NCBI GenBank assembly: GCA_944739405.2
Contig: OX123186.2
Span: 34,209,551-34,273,550, forward strand
Length of the DNA: 64,000 nucleotides
Reading direction: 5' to 3'
Source: Euclidia mi
Lineage: Eukaryota > Arthropoda > Insecta > Lepidoptera > Erebidae
In this document: one piece after another, positions 21,247-32,382 of the stretch
Numbering within the stretch: the stretch's first letter is position 1
Layout of the letters: the number at the start of each line of letters is the position of its first letter
Notes under the pieces: model-generated
The model's database searches: none
Told to the model about the DNA's origin: nothing
The model's input: the letters and a program-made list of their open reading frames with translations, nothing else
Translations under genes and position numbers: made by a program

Positions 21247-23070
21247 CTCCCCCCCAAAGGAATGAAAAACTGTAATCTTATTTCAATATTGGTATAAGTT
21301 TTGTTATATGAAAAATATTTGATTCCGTTTTTCTATGGCCGTTGTCTATTTTATATATCGAATCTGAAATCCTTTCTATAATTTCATATGGTCCAATTTT
21401 CAGTTCATCAATTTTTTTCCTGTTCAATTTGTTACCATTTTCTACATACACTATGTCTTCAACGTTCAATGTACAATATTTCCGATTTTTGTCAAATACA
21501 ATTTTGTTATAATTATGGGCCTTTATCGTGTTTTGCAGTGCAGTTTCTCTATCTTTTCTCCAATCACTATCCGACTTTTTTCCTGTAATTCTTGAGGTAA
21601 TATATTGGTATTTGTGCCGTATAAAAGATAACTTGGTGTTTAACCAGTAACTGAATGAATAGTGTTATTATACATTTTTACACAATCTTGGGCTATTGTT
21701 GTCCATGCTTTTCTTGTCCTAGTCTCATTCATTTTACATCTTATTTTGTTTACCAATATTTGATTCAGCCTTTCATTTAAACCATTGGAGAATGGAGCAT
21801 TTACATAACAATACAATAACATTTACATACATATTAATATAATTGGTATATTATTTTCCAGTAGGAAATTTTTAAATTAATTTAAATTAATGACTTGGTA
21901 TTGGTCAGTTAGAAGCATACCTATATCTTCTTTTTCTGTTAAACTTCTGACCAGTTTTATAAAATCTTTTGCGCTCTGAGTTTTTGAAGTAAGAATAAAC
22001 GCATATCTTGTAAAGTGGTCTACTAAAAGATGTTAGTATCTTCTAGTCGATCTGGAACCCCCAATCCTCCAATAGTATCTATAGATGTAATTTCAAAGGG
22101 CTTTGTAGCTGGTCCTAAGTGTGAAATAAGTCCGAATTTTTCTAATCCTCTTGATTTATTCTTTATACAAATTTCACAAGCTCTGCAAAAATTTTTGATA
22201 TTTTGATCATGTTTTTGGCTGCATAGTAAGGACAAATAGTCGTTTGCATTTGTCCAATTCCAATATGGCATAAGTTTTCATGTACATTTTTGATTAACTT
22301 GATGCTAAATTCTTCTGATATAAGTATTTTATCTTTCTTCTTAACATTTTTGTAGTAAACATCGTGTTTCTTAATCAATCTGCTTTTCTGTCTCTTTATT
22401 TCGTCATTCTTATTCTGATCCATTAAAATATCATTTATTTTAACCATGTTTACCACTTTTAATTGTTCACCCTCATTATCATGTGATTCTAATACAGGAC
22501 TAAGGCAATGTGCTTCTAAATTCTCTTTTCCTGGAGCATATTTAATTTTAAAATCGTATTGCGATAGATAATATGTTAAGTCAGCTCGAGCCCAGCTCTT
22601 CGTCAGTTCGAGATTTCAAATTCATGTTCTCTAATGGTTTGTGATCTAAATATACTGTAAAAGATTTACCTGTCAACCACTATTGCCAATACTTTACTGC
22701 TTCCTTGATCGCTAGCATGATTTCAATTTTGGAAAAATATGCTACAGGGTTTTCTTTTCCATCCAATTGTGTCTGCTTCAAAATGGCTCCAACTCCCTCT
22801 AAAGATGCATCAGTGTAAATGTTGATTGGTACATTTTGATCAAATATTTCTAAACCATGTATCATCTATGAAATTAACAGTAAAATCAGTAAGCTTATAC
22901 TTCCTTAATATGTTACTTAGTATCCTTTGAAAAATTGCTGGAGCGGTTTTTAATCCAAATGGTAAGCAGGTCCATTGATAAAGCCCATCTTGGGTTACAA
23001 ATCCAGTCTTCTTTCTATCATCAATTCTTAATGGAATGGACCAAAATGCAGAATTTATATCTAATGTCAA
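21247..23070 (-). pseudogene. Ty3/gypsy pol relic (element 1): RT, RNase H, integrase
   Basis: In element order on the minus strand: RT fingers/palm 23,070-22,840 (MTLDINSAFWSIPL; FIDD in place of Y-x-DD); after a deletion, RNase H 22,865-22,560 (NIYTDASLEGVGAIL; DHKPLEN); integrase zinc finger and core 22,456-22,023 (CRACEICIKN; first catalytic Asp in TSIDTIGG); core end 21,822-21,640 (NGLNERLNQ with catalytic Glu); C-terminal GPY domain 21,469-21,278 (KIGPYEIIERI). Gag, protease and part of RT and integrase are gone. Several frameshifts separate the pieces, so it is long dead. Confidence 0.8.
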
Positions 23071-23076
23071 AAAAAA

Positions 23077-23124
23077 CGACGGTAACAGAGGTTGTGTGTT
23101 AAAAGAAATACTAATTTCTTTACA
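23077..23124 (-). mobile_element. 5' LTR fragment of Ty3/gypsy element 1
   Basis: The same ~47 bp that opens the LTR (minus TGTAAAGAAATTAGTATTTC) recurs here, next to the RT remnant. This direct repeat of the LTR start implies a large deletion from inside the 5' LTR into RT. Confidence 0.6.
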
Positions 23125-23127
23125 TAT

Positions 23128-23460
23128 ATTTGATGTGATCGGGAATCGTACCTGCGATTTTAGACATGGCGTTGGTTACATGCCCGCTAGGCCACCGGGT
23201 CGTCCAAAAAGCATAAGCACAAGCTTGTCGGCAGGTAGTCGACAAGCCATCGACTACCAATTTCAATACACCTTTATGTTGCGGATGACAGACGTCAGGC
23301 GCTCTGTGGAAAAGCAAATATTCTGCCCAATATGGTTAGAATAGAAAGCGGACCACGGGCGCTAGAACGATAATCTTGGATGCAAACTGCTATCTCCATA
23401 TCCATCGTTAGGACAATGATGTTGTATAATGGGATACGTTTTTTTTAATAAGAAACAAAT
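23128..23460. mobile_element. tRNA-like (reverse) segment plus LINE 3'-tail repeat, copy 1
   Basis: 23,140-23,200 reads, in reverse, as a tRNA-like head (gacccggtggcctag; B box near ggtacgattcc). 23,250-23,430 ('gcgctctgtggaaaagcaaa', 'acgataatcttggatgcaa') matches 62,395-62,530 in the same order. The pair recurs together at 62,285-62,570, so they may be one family. Confidence 0.5.
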
Positions 23461-23589
23461 ATTACCTTCTATAAAAAATGTACCTTGACTAACTGAAACC
23501 TTAGTTGTTCAAATACGAAAATGTCTAAAAAGAGCTCAAATTATTTTTTTTAAATTACAGCTCAGTTTCCCAGTGGGCGTACATAAAAA

Positions 23590-24047
23590 TAATTTTCATA
23601 CATTTGATTTTTTACACACTGTCGTGATAAATATGGATAAAAATATTCCCATTTGTGCGATATTCTGTGATATGATACAGGCATTTGATTATGTCCAACA
23701 TAAAACATTACTAAAAAAATTAGATCCCTACGGAATTAGAGGACACGTCCAAGATCTCTTTAAATCATATCTGAAAGATAGAACTCAAAAAACTGAAGTA
23801 ACTAAAATCAATATCCTCACTAAACGGGGAGATATATATGTATCAGAAGATCGGAAAGTTATTCACGGTGTTCCCCAGGGAAGTGTATTGGGACCTCTTC
23901 TCTTTACACTTTACATAAACGATCTGCCTACATGTACCAAGTATCCAATGACGCTTTTTGCGGACGACAGTACTGTCACTATACCCTGAAAATCTAAAGA
24001 ATCACTATCAGAATGATATAAATAATACGATAAATAATAGCTGTGCC
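23590..24047 (+). pseudogene. Jockey/CR1-type LINE reverse transcriptase fragment
   Basis: Open from about 23,590 to 23,989, showing RT blocks in order: AIFCDMIQAFDYVQHKTLL (block with the first catalytic Asp), LKKLDPYGIRG, 'HGVPQGSVLGPLLFTLYIND' and catalytic FADD in 'MTLFADDSTVTI'. A stop follows, then in-frame 'KESLSE...NNTINN'-like sequence to ~24,047, where the RTE element begins. Endonuclease, N-terminal RT and C-terminus are missing. The RTE insertion probably split this copy. Confidence 0.8.
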
Positions 24048-24155
24048 GTGTGGTGTCCGGCGGAGTAGAATAGCCCTCCCTCTCTCCTACCGAGGTGTCG
24101 TAAAAGGCGACTAAGGTATTTCGACGGACGTATTGTCATCAAAATAAAATAAATA
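24048..24155 (+). promoter_or_regulatory. RTE 5' leader
   Basis: 'gtgccgtgtggtgtccggcg' and 'gtgtcgtaaaaggcgactaa' match the openings of 11,357-11,450 and, more distantly, of the deleted RTE derivatives. It presumably carries the internal promoter. Confidence 0.55.
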
Positions 24156-25466
24156 TTGACGTCTTTAACCATAGAGAAGGAAAACTTGAAACAAACCCGG
24201 CAGTCTGCCCCGCCGTTAGGGACTGACTGTTTAACTCCAAACAAAATATACAGCCAAATTATAACCGACGTGATCATGGCTGTGGGTAATATTACTGTAA
24301 GTGTACCCCAGGGGGGTACCGGCGGAGCCGGAGAATCCCCTCCTCGTCCTGTATTTTCACGACGAGGCTGCTCCTCGTATTCTGGGGGGAGCAACCTTAC
24401 AGCTGTAGGCGGCGACGATATTCGCCATACGTCACGCCAAAACCATCCTAATCCTATGCGGAATTGTTCTCGTCGGGGCGGAAAGTGGGCAACGGAATGC
24501 CGATTTGCGACTTTAAATGTTAGAGGAGGAATGAATGAGAAGATGGATGATGTTTACGAAGTAATGAATGAAAGAAAACTAGATGTTTTGTGTGTGAATG
24601 AGACAAAGCGTAAGGGGAATGATATGCTGACGCGCGGCCCGTTCACAGAGATATGGTCGGGGGTTACCGATGAAGAACATGGCAGTAAAGGCGTCGGTAT
24701 AATTCTTTCAGAGCGAATGGCAGAATGTATGCGTGAGTATGAGTGCGTAAGTCCGCGTCTTATCTGGGTCCGGATGAAAGTAGGCCTGACACCTCTTTTT
24801 TTGGTAGGTGTATACGCTCCGGACTCTTCCTATAGTAAGGCAGTAAGAGAGGAATTTTGGGCACAAATGAGAGAAGTCGTGTTATTGCGTAAGTGGAATG
24901 AACGTATTGTCATGCTTGGAGATTTTAATGCAAGGGTGGGAGTGAAACGTGATGGCTATGAAAGTGTACTAGGGAAGTTTGGAGATAAGAGTGTCAATGA
25001 CAACGGCGTGTACTTGTTAGATGTATGTGTGGAGATGGATCTGTCTGTGATGAATACATGGTTCCAGCATAAAATGGTACATATGTACACGTGGCAAAAG
25101 AAGGAAGGAAATGTTGTGTTAAGAAGCATGATAGACTTTGTGATAGTAGATGAAAGAATGAGAAGGAAAGTAGTGGATACCAGAGCTTATTGCGGACCTG
25201 ATGTTGGCACAGACCACTATTTGATTATCAGTAAAATAAGTGGTCTTTTTAAACGCTGGCGGCACCGAGATAAAGGTTCCACTACAGAATTAGAACGTAT
25301 AAAAGTGGAAACATTGAAAGATAAGGGTATGAAAGATATGTACAAAAAGCAATTGAGCGAACGGATGGACAAAAGTTGGAATCTTGTAAATAAGGAAAGT
25401 GTGAGTGAGGTATGGTCGGTATTTAAAACCAACATTGTGAAATGTGCTGAAGAAGTATGCGGTTAG
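24156..25466 (+). pseudogene. RTE non-LTR retrotransposon: AP-type endonuclease domain
   Basis: 436 open codons. The translated start may be the later ATG at 24,276; the N-terminal ~100 residues are low-complexity. The endonuclease spans about residues 118-370: 'RFATLNVRGGMNEKMDD' (Asn), 'LDVLCVNETKRKG' (catalytic Glu), 'LFLVGVYAPDSS', 'IVMLGDFNARVG' (D-x-N), 'RSMIDFVIVDERM' and 'DVGTDHYLI' (Asp-His pair). All catalytic residues look present. It nicks target DNA to prime reverse transcription. The frame stops at 25,466 before the RT; homologous coding resumes in another frame, so the element is frame-broken. Confidence 0.85.
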
Positions 25467-26938
25467 AGCAAAAGAAGAAGTAAGAAATGCGAGAAAGCTG
25501 ACTGGATGATGAAACTAGAAGAATGGTTGAGGAAAAGAAAAAAGCATGGCTGGATATCCTAGCAATAGAGGCGACGAATAGAGCTAGTGGTGGTATGAAT
25601 GAAGATAGTGTTAAAGAAATTAAGGACAAGTATAGATGTGTGAAAACTAGAGTTAAAGAATGTATAGAGAGGAAGAAGAATGAGAAAAAGGAGAAGTATG
25701 AGGAACAATTCGGCGCAAGTTTCCGAGAGAATATAAAACTCTTTTGGAAACTCGTGAAAGAAGCGCGAGGTAAAAATATGAGTACATCAATGAAAGTGAT
25801 TAGGAATAAAAGAGGTGAAGCCATGAATGAAGAAAGAAAGATACTAGAGCGCTGGAAGAATTATTTTGAGAGTTTATTTGAGAAAGATATGTGTGAAATA
25901 AAGAAAGAAGAAACTATAGATATGTTTGTGAGCCCGACTGATGAAATTGGCATGGATGAAAGCGTTAAAAGGTATGAGGTCAGGAAAGTCTGCTGGATGT
26001 GATAGAGTGACGACTGAGATGTTGAAGGCTGGCGACGGACTCATAATTAACCTGCTGCATCGCTTTTTAATCTATGCTGGAAACAGGGCCAAGTTCCAGA
26101 TGACTGGACGAAGGCAGTGCTTGTTCCAATTTATAAAGGCAAAGGTTCGCAGCAGGAATGTCAAAATTATCGCGGGATCAGCCTTCTTAGTGTTGTTGGA
26201 ATAATGTATGCCAGAATTTTGATTGACAGAGTAGTAAATGTGACTAAGGACAAGATATGGGATGTGCAAGCGGGATTTCGGAAGGGAATGGGATGTACGG
26301 ATCAAGTCTTTTCCTTGCGCTGCGTCACCGAAAAATGTCTGGCAAAAAACCAGAAGGTGTATTGCGCGTTCATAGACTTGGAAAAGGCTTATGATAGGGT
26401 GAATAGAAAGGAATTATGGAAGGTGTTATCCATGTATGGGGTAGACAACTTTATAATAAGGGGCTCTGAAATCCCTGTATAGGGGTTCTAGAGCCTGTGT
26501 CCGAATCAATGGTGCCTATTCGGACTGGTTTAACATCTCCCAAGGTGTCAGACAAGGGTGTGCAGCCTCGCCCTGGTTGTTCAACGTATTCATGGATAGC
26601 TGCATGAATGATATGAGAGAAACTGAATGCGGGATCGATATGGTAGGAGTGCGTGTTAAGTGCCTCTTATATGCCGATGATCAAGTCATTCTTGCATCAT
26701 CGGCGAATGAGTTGCAAGACACGATGGACTGCATGAACAAGAGCTTTAAAGCGAAAGGTATGAAAGTTAATGCACGAAAGACGAAAGTGATGGTGTTTGA
26801 AAAAGATGAAAGTGTGACTGAATGTAATATTACGATTGGAGATGAAATTGTAGAGCAAGTAAAGGAATTTGTATATTTGGGTAGCGTATTTACAAGGGAC
26901 GGAAGATGTGAGGGAGACATTGAAAGGACAGTGATGAA
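25467..26938 (+). pseudogene. RTE reverse transcriptase, frame-broken and 3'-truncated
   Basis: Pieces in several frames: linker 25,523-26,002 (AWLDILAIEATNRAS), 'GKSAGCDRVTTEMLKAG' (~25,985-26,040), 'AVLVPIYKGKGSQQECQNYR' and 'GISLL' (~26,113-26,190), 'GFRKGMGCTDQVFSL', 'AFIDLEKAYDRVNR' (to 26,482), then in another frame 'GVRQGCAASPWLFNVFMD', catalytic 'LLYADDQVILAS' and 'KEFVYLGSVFTRDG' (to 26,938). The YADD box is intact, but at least four frame changes are needed. Coding stops abruptly at ~26,938, where the inverted-repeat block begins, so the C-terminal tail and (GAT)n end are missing. Confidence 0.85.
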
Positions 26939-27580
26939 AATATTTGTCTCGTAACTTTATCCTTTACCTTAGATTACACTAATGAAGTCTACGTTAGGTC
27001 TGATCTTAAAAACTGTTATTCGAGACGACCTTTTCCAACACGAAATATGCCTATGAATTTTATAAGAATAAAAAGTATTGACTGCCTCCGTGGTCCAGTA
27101 GATAGCGAATGCGACTGCTGATCGGAGGTCCCGGGTACGATTCCCGGGTCGGGCAAAAATGTTACCGGGTTTTTCCGAATTTTCAGTAGCAGCACGGAGT
27201 CTGGTGATGTGCCCGGTAACGGCAATAGGCTCGCCCCCTATTACGTGGGACCTAAAAATGCATGGCGAAATGTGGGTGTAATATTACACCTCTGCCTACC
27301 CCTTCGGGGATACAGGCGCGAGCCTATAAATCAAATAAATAAATAAAAAGTATATATTTCGTCTCGCGAGGTTGAACTTAAAATGTGTCGTATATAATAA
27401 GTTTCTTTAAAAAATATTAAAATATAAGTATCAATATCAGATTTTTTTTTTATCTGAACTCGGCTTGACTGTTTGGGAATCGTATAAATATTAATTTGCG
27501 TTCTGAATTTCTTAGGGAACTATGTTGCTCTGCTTGCATCCAAGGCTTCGTCAATTAGGGCGGCTGACCTAGACCGTTCA
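26939..27580. repeat. Inverted-repeat block L1 (partner 31,235-31,955)
   Basis: Nearly identical to the reverse complement of 31,235-31,955, including the shared SINE. The partner carries an extra ~75-bp hairpin (31,401-31,475) that this copy lacks. The left edge coincides with the RTE truncation point. Confidence 0.85.
27079..27353 (+). mobile_element. tRNA-derived SINE
   Basis: A box in 'cgtggtccagtagatag', B box GGTACGATTCC at 27,134-27,144, family body, (AAAT)n tail. A 12-bp target duplication (aataaaaagtat) lies at 27,067-27,078 and 27,342-27,353. The same insertion is in the inverted partner, so it predates the duplication. Confidence 0.85.
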
Positions 27581-27829
27581 TCAAAATATATCGATGCCTT
27601 CCGGCCAAAAGGGGGTAAGCGACATTTTTTGCGAAATCGACTTATATATATCGTTAGAATCGGCTTTTTTTTCTGCGTCTAATGGTCTAAGTTTCGTGGC
27701 TCTAGGACAAACTTTTTGTCGCTTAGGCGGTAAAGGAATTGTGGTTCTAACACTAAGTTTTTCGTCATAAACGACAGTTATTTTTGGTGTATTTTGTATT
27801 ATGGTGGTTGGATAAAAATAATATTTCAA
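27581..27829 (-). CDS. Hypothetical 82-codon frame conserved in both L2 copies
   Basis: Starts MKYYFYPTTIIQNTP and ends MSLTPFWPEGIDIF; basic, with a KRQKVCPRATK stretch. The partner frame at 34,959-35,309 is longer (116 codons) because its start lies further upstream. Differences include Thr/Ser, Pro/Leu, Asp/His and Gln/Pro. I recognise no domain. With only two near-identical copies, conservation does not prove coding; it may be a transposon ORF remnant. Confidence 0.25.
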   Translation of the reverse strand: MKYYFYPTTIIQNTPKITVVYDEKLSVRTTIPLPPKRQKVCPRATKLRPLDAEKKADSNDIYKSISQKMSLTPFWPEGIDIF

Positions 27830-28485
27830 AACTGTGAGATAAGCAATTTTGGCTTTGAATAGTTTTTTCTTTACTTGAACGTTAAGTAGTTTGGGCTGTA
27901 AATATTTTTTTGTAAAAAATACATTAATCCAATTTTACTTGAATCTTTGTGTACCAAACTTTCGGTTAGGATATTAGGGCAGTTTCTTTGGATAAAATAT
28001 ATGTCATTTATTACATTTAGGTCTCATTTCCGTGACTTTATTTGGCGCTTATTTTTATTTTCCCTAGTCACCAAATCAATCATCAAAGGCGCTTAGAATA
28101 AATCATCCAAACTAGACATTAGTTTACATTGTAGCTTACCCTTTTGTTCCCTCACAAAAAAAATATCTGGTATGTTGGTTAGATAACAAGGTAAATCAAA
28201 GGTTTGGCGGTTAGCTTACAGAAGAATAACAAACAGCGTCGGTTAGCTCACTCTTTCGTTCAAACAAAATGTCGTTAGCGTTGCACAGCGAACATTCACC
28301 GCGGCGTAAGCGCCTCCTTGCTTGCGAGTCAGTATGGCGCGAAGTTTTTTGAAGGAAATAAAACGGTAAGATTATTTTATTAGACTTTTATATGCATCTA
28401 TAATTGTGTATTCTAATTAGTTATTTTAAGTTTTAAAGGTAAGAAGTCATTATTTTGCTATCTTGTTCAGACAAGACTGAATGGA
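27581..28485 (-). repeat. Unclassified repeat L2, copy 1 (partner 34,409-35,308)
   Basis: About 97% identical over the sampled part to the reverse complement of 34,409-35,308. The terminus 'atcgatgccttccggccaaa' also recurs at 32,383. Words of the type taagcgac/ggttagc/gcttaccc repeat through it, suggesting binding sites. A LINE insertion interrupts the far end. The element class is unknown. Confidence 0.65.
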
Positions 28486-28838
28486 ACATTGCTATCTCTA
28501 ATATATATATGGATGGTAATGTCAGTATTCCGTATTTAACAAAGTAAGGCTTGCAACTGTCTGTCATTTTGAGGTTAAACATCGATCTGATACATCTCTT
28601 TTGTACTTTAAAAGCCATTTCTTTGTCCGTCGAGTATCCCCAGAACATGACGCCGTATCTCAGGACGGATTCTACCATTCCATAGTACGCCGTCAATAAT
28701 GCGTCTACATTAGTAACTCCCGATAATTTGTATAGGGCATATAAGCATATATAAGAGCTACTACTTACTCTTTTACACAAAGCTTCTATATGTGCCTTCC
28801 AATTTAAATTTCGGTCTATCTAACGATAGACCAGACCA
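28486..28838 (-). pseudogene. LINE RT C-terminal region, inverted 5' part of a twin-primed insertion
   Basis: The minus frame reads 'SGVTNVDALLTAYYGMVESV', 'LRYGVMFWGYSTD', 'VQKRCIRSMFNLKMTDSC' and ends 'ILEIAMF', the conserved C-terminal part of Jockey-group RTs. The plus-strand piece starting at 28,847 repeats the last ~100 bp in the opposite orientation and carries on to the 3' end. An inverted 5' portion followed by a forward 3' portion is the classic twin-priming product. It sits inside repeat L2; the partner copy has no LINE. Confidence 0.8.
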
Positions 28839-28846
28839 GACCAGAC

Positions 28847-29200
28847 AGATCGATGTTTAACCTCAAAATGACAGACAGTTGCAAGCCTTACTTTGTTAAA
28901 TACGGAATACTGACATTACCATCCATATATATATTAGAGATAGCAATGTTTGTTAAAACAAATTCTAATTTATTCCCACGTCTGAATGACAGAATTCTTA
29001 GAAATAGACGCGACAACAGCAGGCTCTGTTTACATACTTCTAGGACTGCACTTATGCGCAAAAATGTATTTTGCATGGCACCCGTCATCTATAACAAACT
29101 TCCAAAAGAATGGAAAGAACTTAAAAACGAAGCCTTCAAAAATAAGCTTAAGACATACCTTGTGCTAAAGGCTTACTATAATGTTAATGACTTTAACTGA
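28847..29200 (+). pseudogene. LINE RT C-terminus, forward 3' part of the same insertion
   Basis: 115 open codons: MFNLKMTDSCKPYFVKYG..., then 'RLNDRILRNRRDNSRLCL', 'HTSRTALMRKNVFCMAPVIY' and 'NKLPKEWKELKNEAFKNKLK', ending at 29,200. This is the standard end of a Jockey-group ORF2. The junction with the inverted part (28,822-28,846) contains filler built from agacc units and an 8-bp palindrome (ggtctatctaacgatagacc). Confidence 0.85.
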
Positions 29201-29580
29201 TACACTTTACTGAATAAATTTAAGTAGATATCAAGACAATAATACATAGGTACTATAATAATGCAATTGTTTATCGATTATTTATGTTATGCAATCTATT
29301 TAATTATTATTATTTTTTATAACCATTTGACAATGTTTTAAATGTATTTGACTATTAATAATGTATTTGGCGATTTTTTTTTCTCTTGTTTATTAATTAT
29401 TATTCAGTACACTTATTCTGCCATATTATGTATTATTAACTTCACAAATATCTGTACGTCAAGCTATATGACAAACATGTTGGGACAATTAAATACTATG
29501 TAACATCTTGCATGCATTTCATCAGATTTCTGTATGTATACTACACATGTTTAAACAAATAATTCATCTTATCTTATCTT
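29201..29580 (+). mobile_element. LINE 3' UTR with short (TCTTA)n tail
   Basis: AT-rich, follows the RT stop directly and ends in 'atcttatcttatcttatt' at ~29,563-29,580. The pentamer tail marks the 3' end of the twin-primed LINE. Confidence 0.6.
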
Positions 29581-29655
29581 ATTTGTTGTCCCCAAAATGT
29601 GAGTGATATAAAATTACAGTTCTAATGATCGAAATCTAAAACAATAAGAAATTAG

Positions 29656-31205
29656 TTTTCCTCCTGTTAAATTGATTTGACTCTGTAAGATAACTGAGCT
29701 TTTTATACGATGTCGGTAAAAAATAATTTCGAGATATTTTTAATACAAAATATTTGACTGCTGAATAAAAATAGCCACCTACGTCCCTTGGTTTTAATCG
29801 TGCTTAAACTGATGTATACATTAATTCTATGATCACTCTATTCGTGTATACGATGAATTTTTTGTCTGCGATTTCTTACATATTTCAAACTCCTATAGGA
29901 GATCATCGAAACCCTTTGGGTGAAATTTTGAATGATCCCTGCCTTAGTTACAAATTTAGTTTCGATCGCAATGATTTTAGCTGTGCGTTAATACACTAAT
30001 TAGTCAGTTATTTTGTCTCATTTTTAAGTATGTAAAACAAATAAAGTTATTGATACCACCATGAATTTATTCGATATGCAGTAAAACTCTTTTTATATAC
30101 CTAGCCATTTACCTACCTACAAAGTTCATCTACCCATGGAGGATTTGGAAGGTATAAAAGGCAATAGCAGAATGTGATATTCTATCATACAATACCAGTA
30201 TAATTTAAATTGAATACTAACCTTTTAGCCAAAATTAAAAGGTGCCGCTAGTAGCCTAGTACTCTACCAAATCATAAGCTATTCTTCTTGAAATATTCAT
30301 CATAAATTAGTTCTCCATTTATTATACTCGTATATCGTAATAACGTGAATGAACGAATTCTTTACTTGACCTTAATTGTGACCCAATAACTGATCGATAA
30401 AAGCTGCCAATTAAGCTTCTCTATCCAATGGCGCATACATGCGATCGTTAAAAATAATTTAATTAACTTTAATTAAAGCTGACACTTAACACTTAAAAAT
30501 AAATATGGATTGTGTACGCAATGAAAAGTTTGATAAACGCTTATAAAAACTTAATTTAAATTTCGAGAAAACATACTTTAAGTTCAGTGAATGCAAAATT
30601 TCAACATCCTTTATAATCGCAATGCTGGTATAGTAAAAAATGGTGGTGTATCAGGTTGTTATAGTTAGCCTAGAAATCGACAAAGACATCCAAATTGTCA
30701 TAGTTTTAGAAACTTCTTAAATTGGGTCGCAAGAGACTTTTGAAAGTAATTTAATAACATACTACTCCACACGTAGCAACAAAATAAATCAAATTTAAAA
30801 ATGACGTAGCAATATTCCGCCACTACACTACATCGCACTTCCTTCTAATTAAAAGTGATGCGGTGTAAAACGCCTGATCTATAGAATCGCCAATCAGCTT
30901 GAGTGAAAAGTATACTTTTCAATTTGTCGGACAACGCTAAAAGTTCCTCAAGCAGTTTATTAAAATTAGCTTTTCTGTTTGTGTTTTTTTACTTAGCCGT
31001 TAATTGGATTATCGGAGGATCAACGCGAGTTTTCAGAGTTCTCAGCGATAAGATTATAATGAGTGTACTTATGAATAGTGGCCCTCAGCAACTTTAAATC
31101 TCGTGAACACGATTCGTTATTTACCAGAAGTTATCGTGACGGATAAAAATTTTAATGGTTTCGAATTAAATTGAAAGGTCAGAGAAGAAAGCAGAAATAC
31201 ATCTT
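29656..31205 (+). repeat. Segment D, copy 2
   Basis: Collinear with copy 1 but without the SINE, composite, LINE and MITE insertions. At 30,903-31,097 it has the counterpart of the copy 1 open frame, starting GTG and cut short after ~53 codons by a small indel. It ends near 31,205, directly before inverted block 31,235. Confidence 0.75.
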
Positions 31206-31400
31206 GAAAGTTTATACACCTTTTATGCTGGATAATATATTTTGATGAACGGTCTAGGTCAGCCGCCCTAATTGAAGAAGCCTTGGATGCAAGCAGAGCA
31301 ACACAGTTCCCTAAGAAATTCGGAACGCAAATTAATATTTATACGATTCCCAAACAGTCAAGCCGAGTTCAGATAAAAAAAAAATCTGATATTGATACTT

Positions 31401-31475
31401 ATATTTGCAATGAACGGTGGTTAATATTTCATAGCAGCTAGCTATGAAATATTAACCACCGTTCATTGCAAATAT
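31401..31475. repeat. Perfect 35-bp inverted repeat, 5-nt loop
   Basis: Arms 31,401-31,435 and 31,441-31,475 with loop agcta. The inverted partner at 27,414-27,425 runs straight across this point without the hairpin. Confidence 0.9.
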
Positions 31476-31540
31476 TTTTTAAAGAAACTTATTATATACG
31501 ACACATTTTAAGTTCAACCTCGCGAGACGAAATATATACT

Positions 31541-31808
31541 TTTTATTTATTTATTTGATTTATAGGCTCGCGCCTGTATCCCCGAAGGGGTAGGCAGAGG
31601 TGTAATATTACACCCACATTTCGCCATGCATTTTTAGGTCCCACGTAATAGGGGGCGAGCCTATTGCCGTTACCGGGCACATCACCAGACTCCGTGCTGC
31701 TACTGAAAATTCGGAAAAACCCGGTAACATTTTTGCCCGACCCGGGAATCGTACCCGGGACCTCCGATCAGCAGTCGCATTCGCTATCTACTGGACCACG
31801 GAGGCAGT
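31541..31808 (-). mobile_element. tRNA-derived SINE (duplicate of the 27,079 copy)
   Basis: Same sequence and same flanking aataaaaagtat duplication as the copy in L1, reversed. Confidence 0.85.
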
Positions 31809-32382
31809 CAATACTTTTTATTCTTATAAAATTCATAGGCATATTTCGTGTTGGAAAAGGTCGTCTCGAATAACAGTTTTTAAGATCAGACCTAACGTAG
31901 ACTTCATTAGTGTAATCTAAGGTAAAGGATAAAGTTACGAGACAAATATTTTACCTATATTGTTCAAATAATTACGTACTTGTCATCCGCAAAATTCTCA
32001 CTTATTTTGAAATAAACATGCTGCACCGTTGCTGCTGTAAATGCATAAGCAAAAAATATTAAAATAGGTCGATCTAGAAATCTAAGCGGCGCTTGGCTAC
32101 AATCCGATATCACTCAGCTGTCAATGTCGCTCCAATCTCCGGTAGATATGGATCAGCTTGTCATTCCTATGTCGTTGCAATAAAATCATAAGGTATCGTA
32201 AACATGAGATAAAAGGAGAGAGAAAAAACAAAAACCAGCATAGTTATCACGTACTCAAAACAAACACCAAAGTTAAAGCATCCTGCTAGATCCTTTTAGT
32301 TTCATAAATGTTATATTTTTCACAATGTACCAATGTTAATTTTAAGCGTATCTCGCAATTGTTTTTACAGTTTGTTAATCAT

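Larger units (their letters stand above)
31235..31955. repeat. Inverted-repeat block, partner of 26,939-27,580
   Basis: Reverse complement of L1, including a SINE at 31,541-31,808 (minus strand; reverse B box near 31,744-31,754). It differs by a perfect hairpin insertion. Confidence 0.85.

Noticed and set aside
25423..25824. 133-codon minus-strand Ser/Phe-rich frame
   Set aside because: Antisense to the RTE endonuclease-RT linker.
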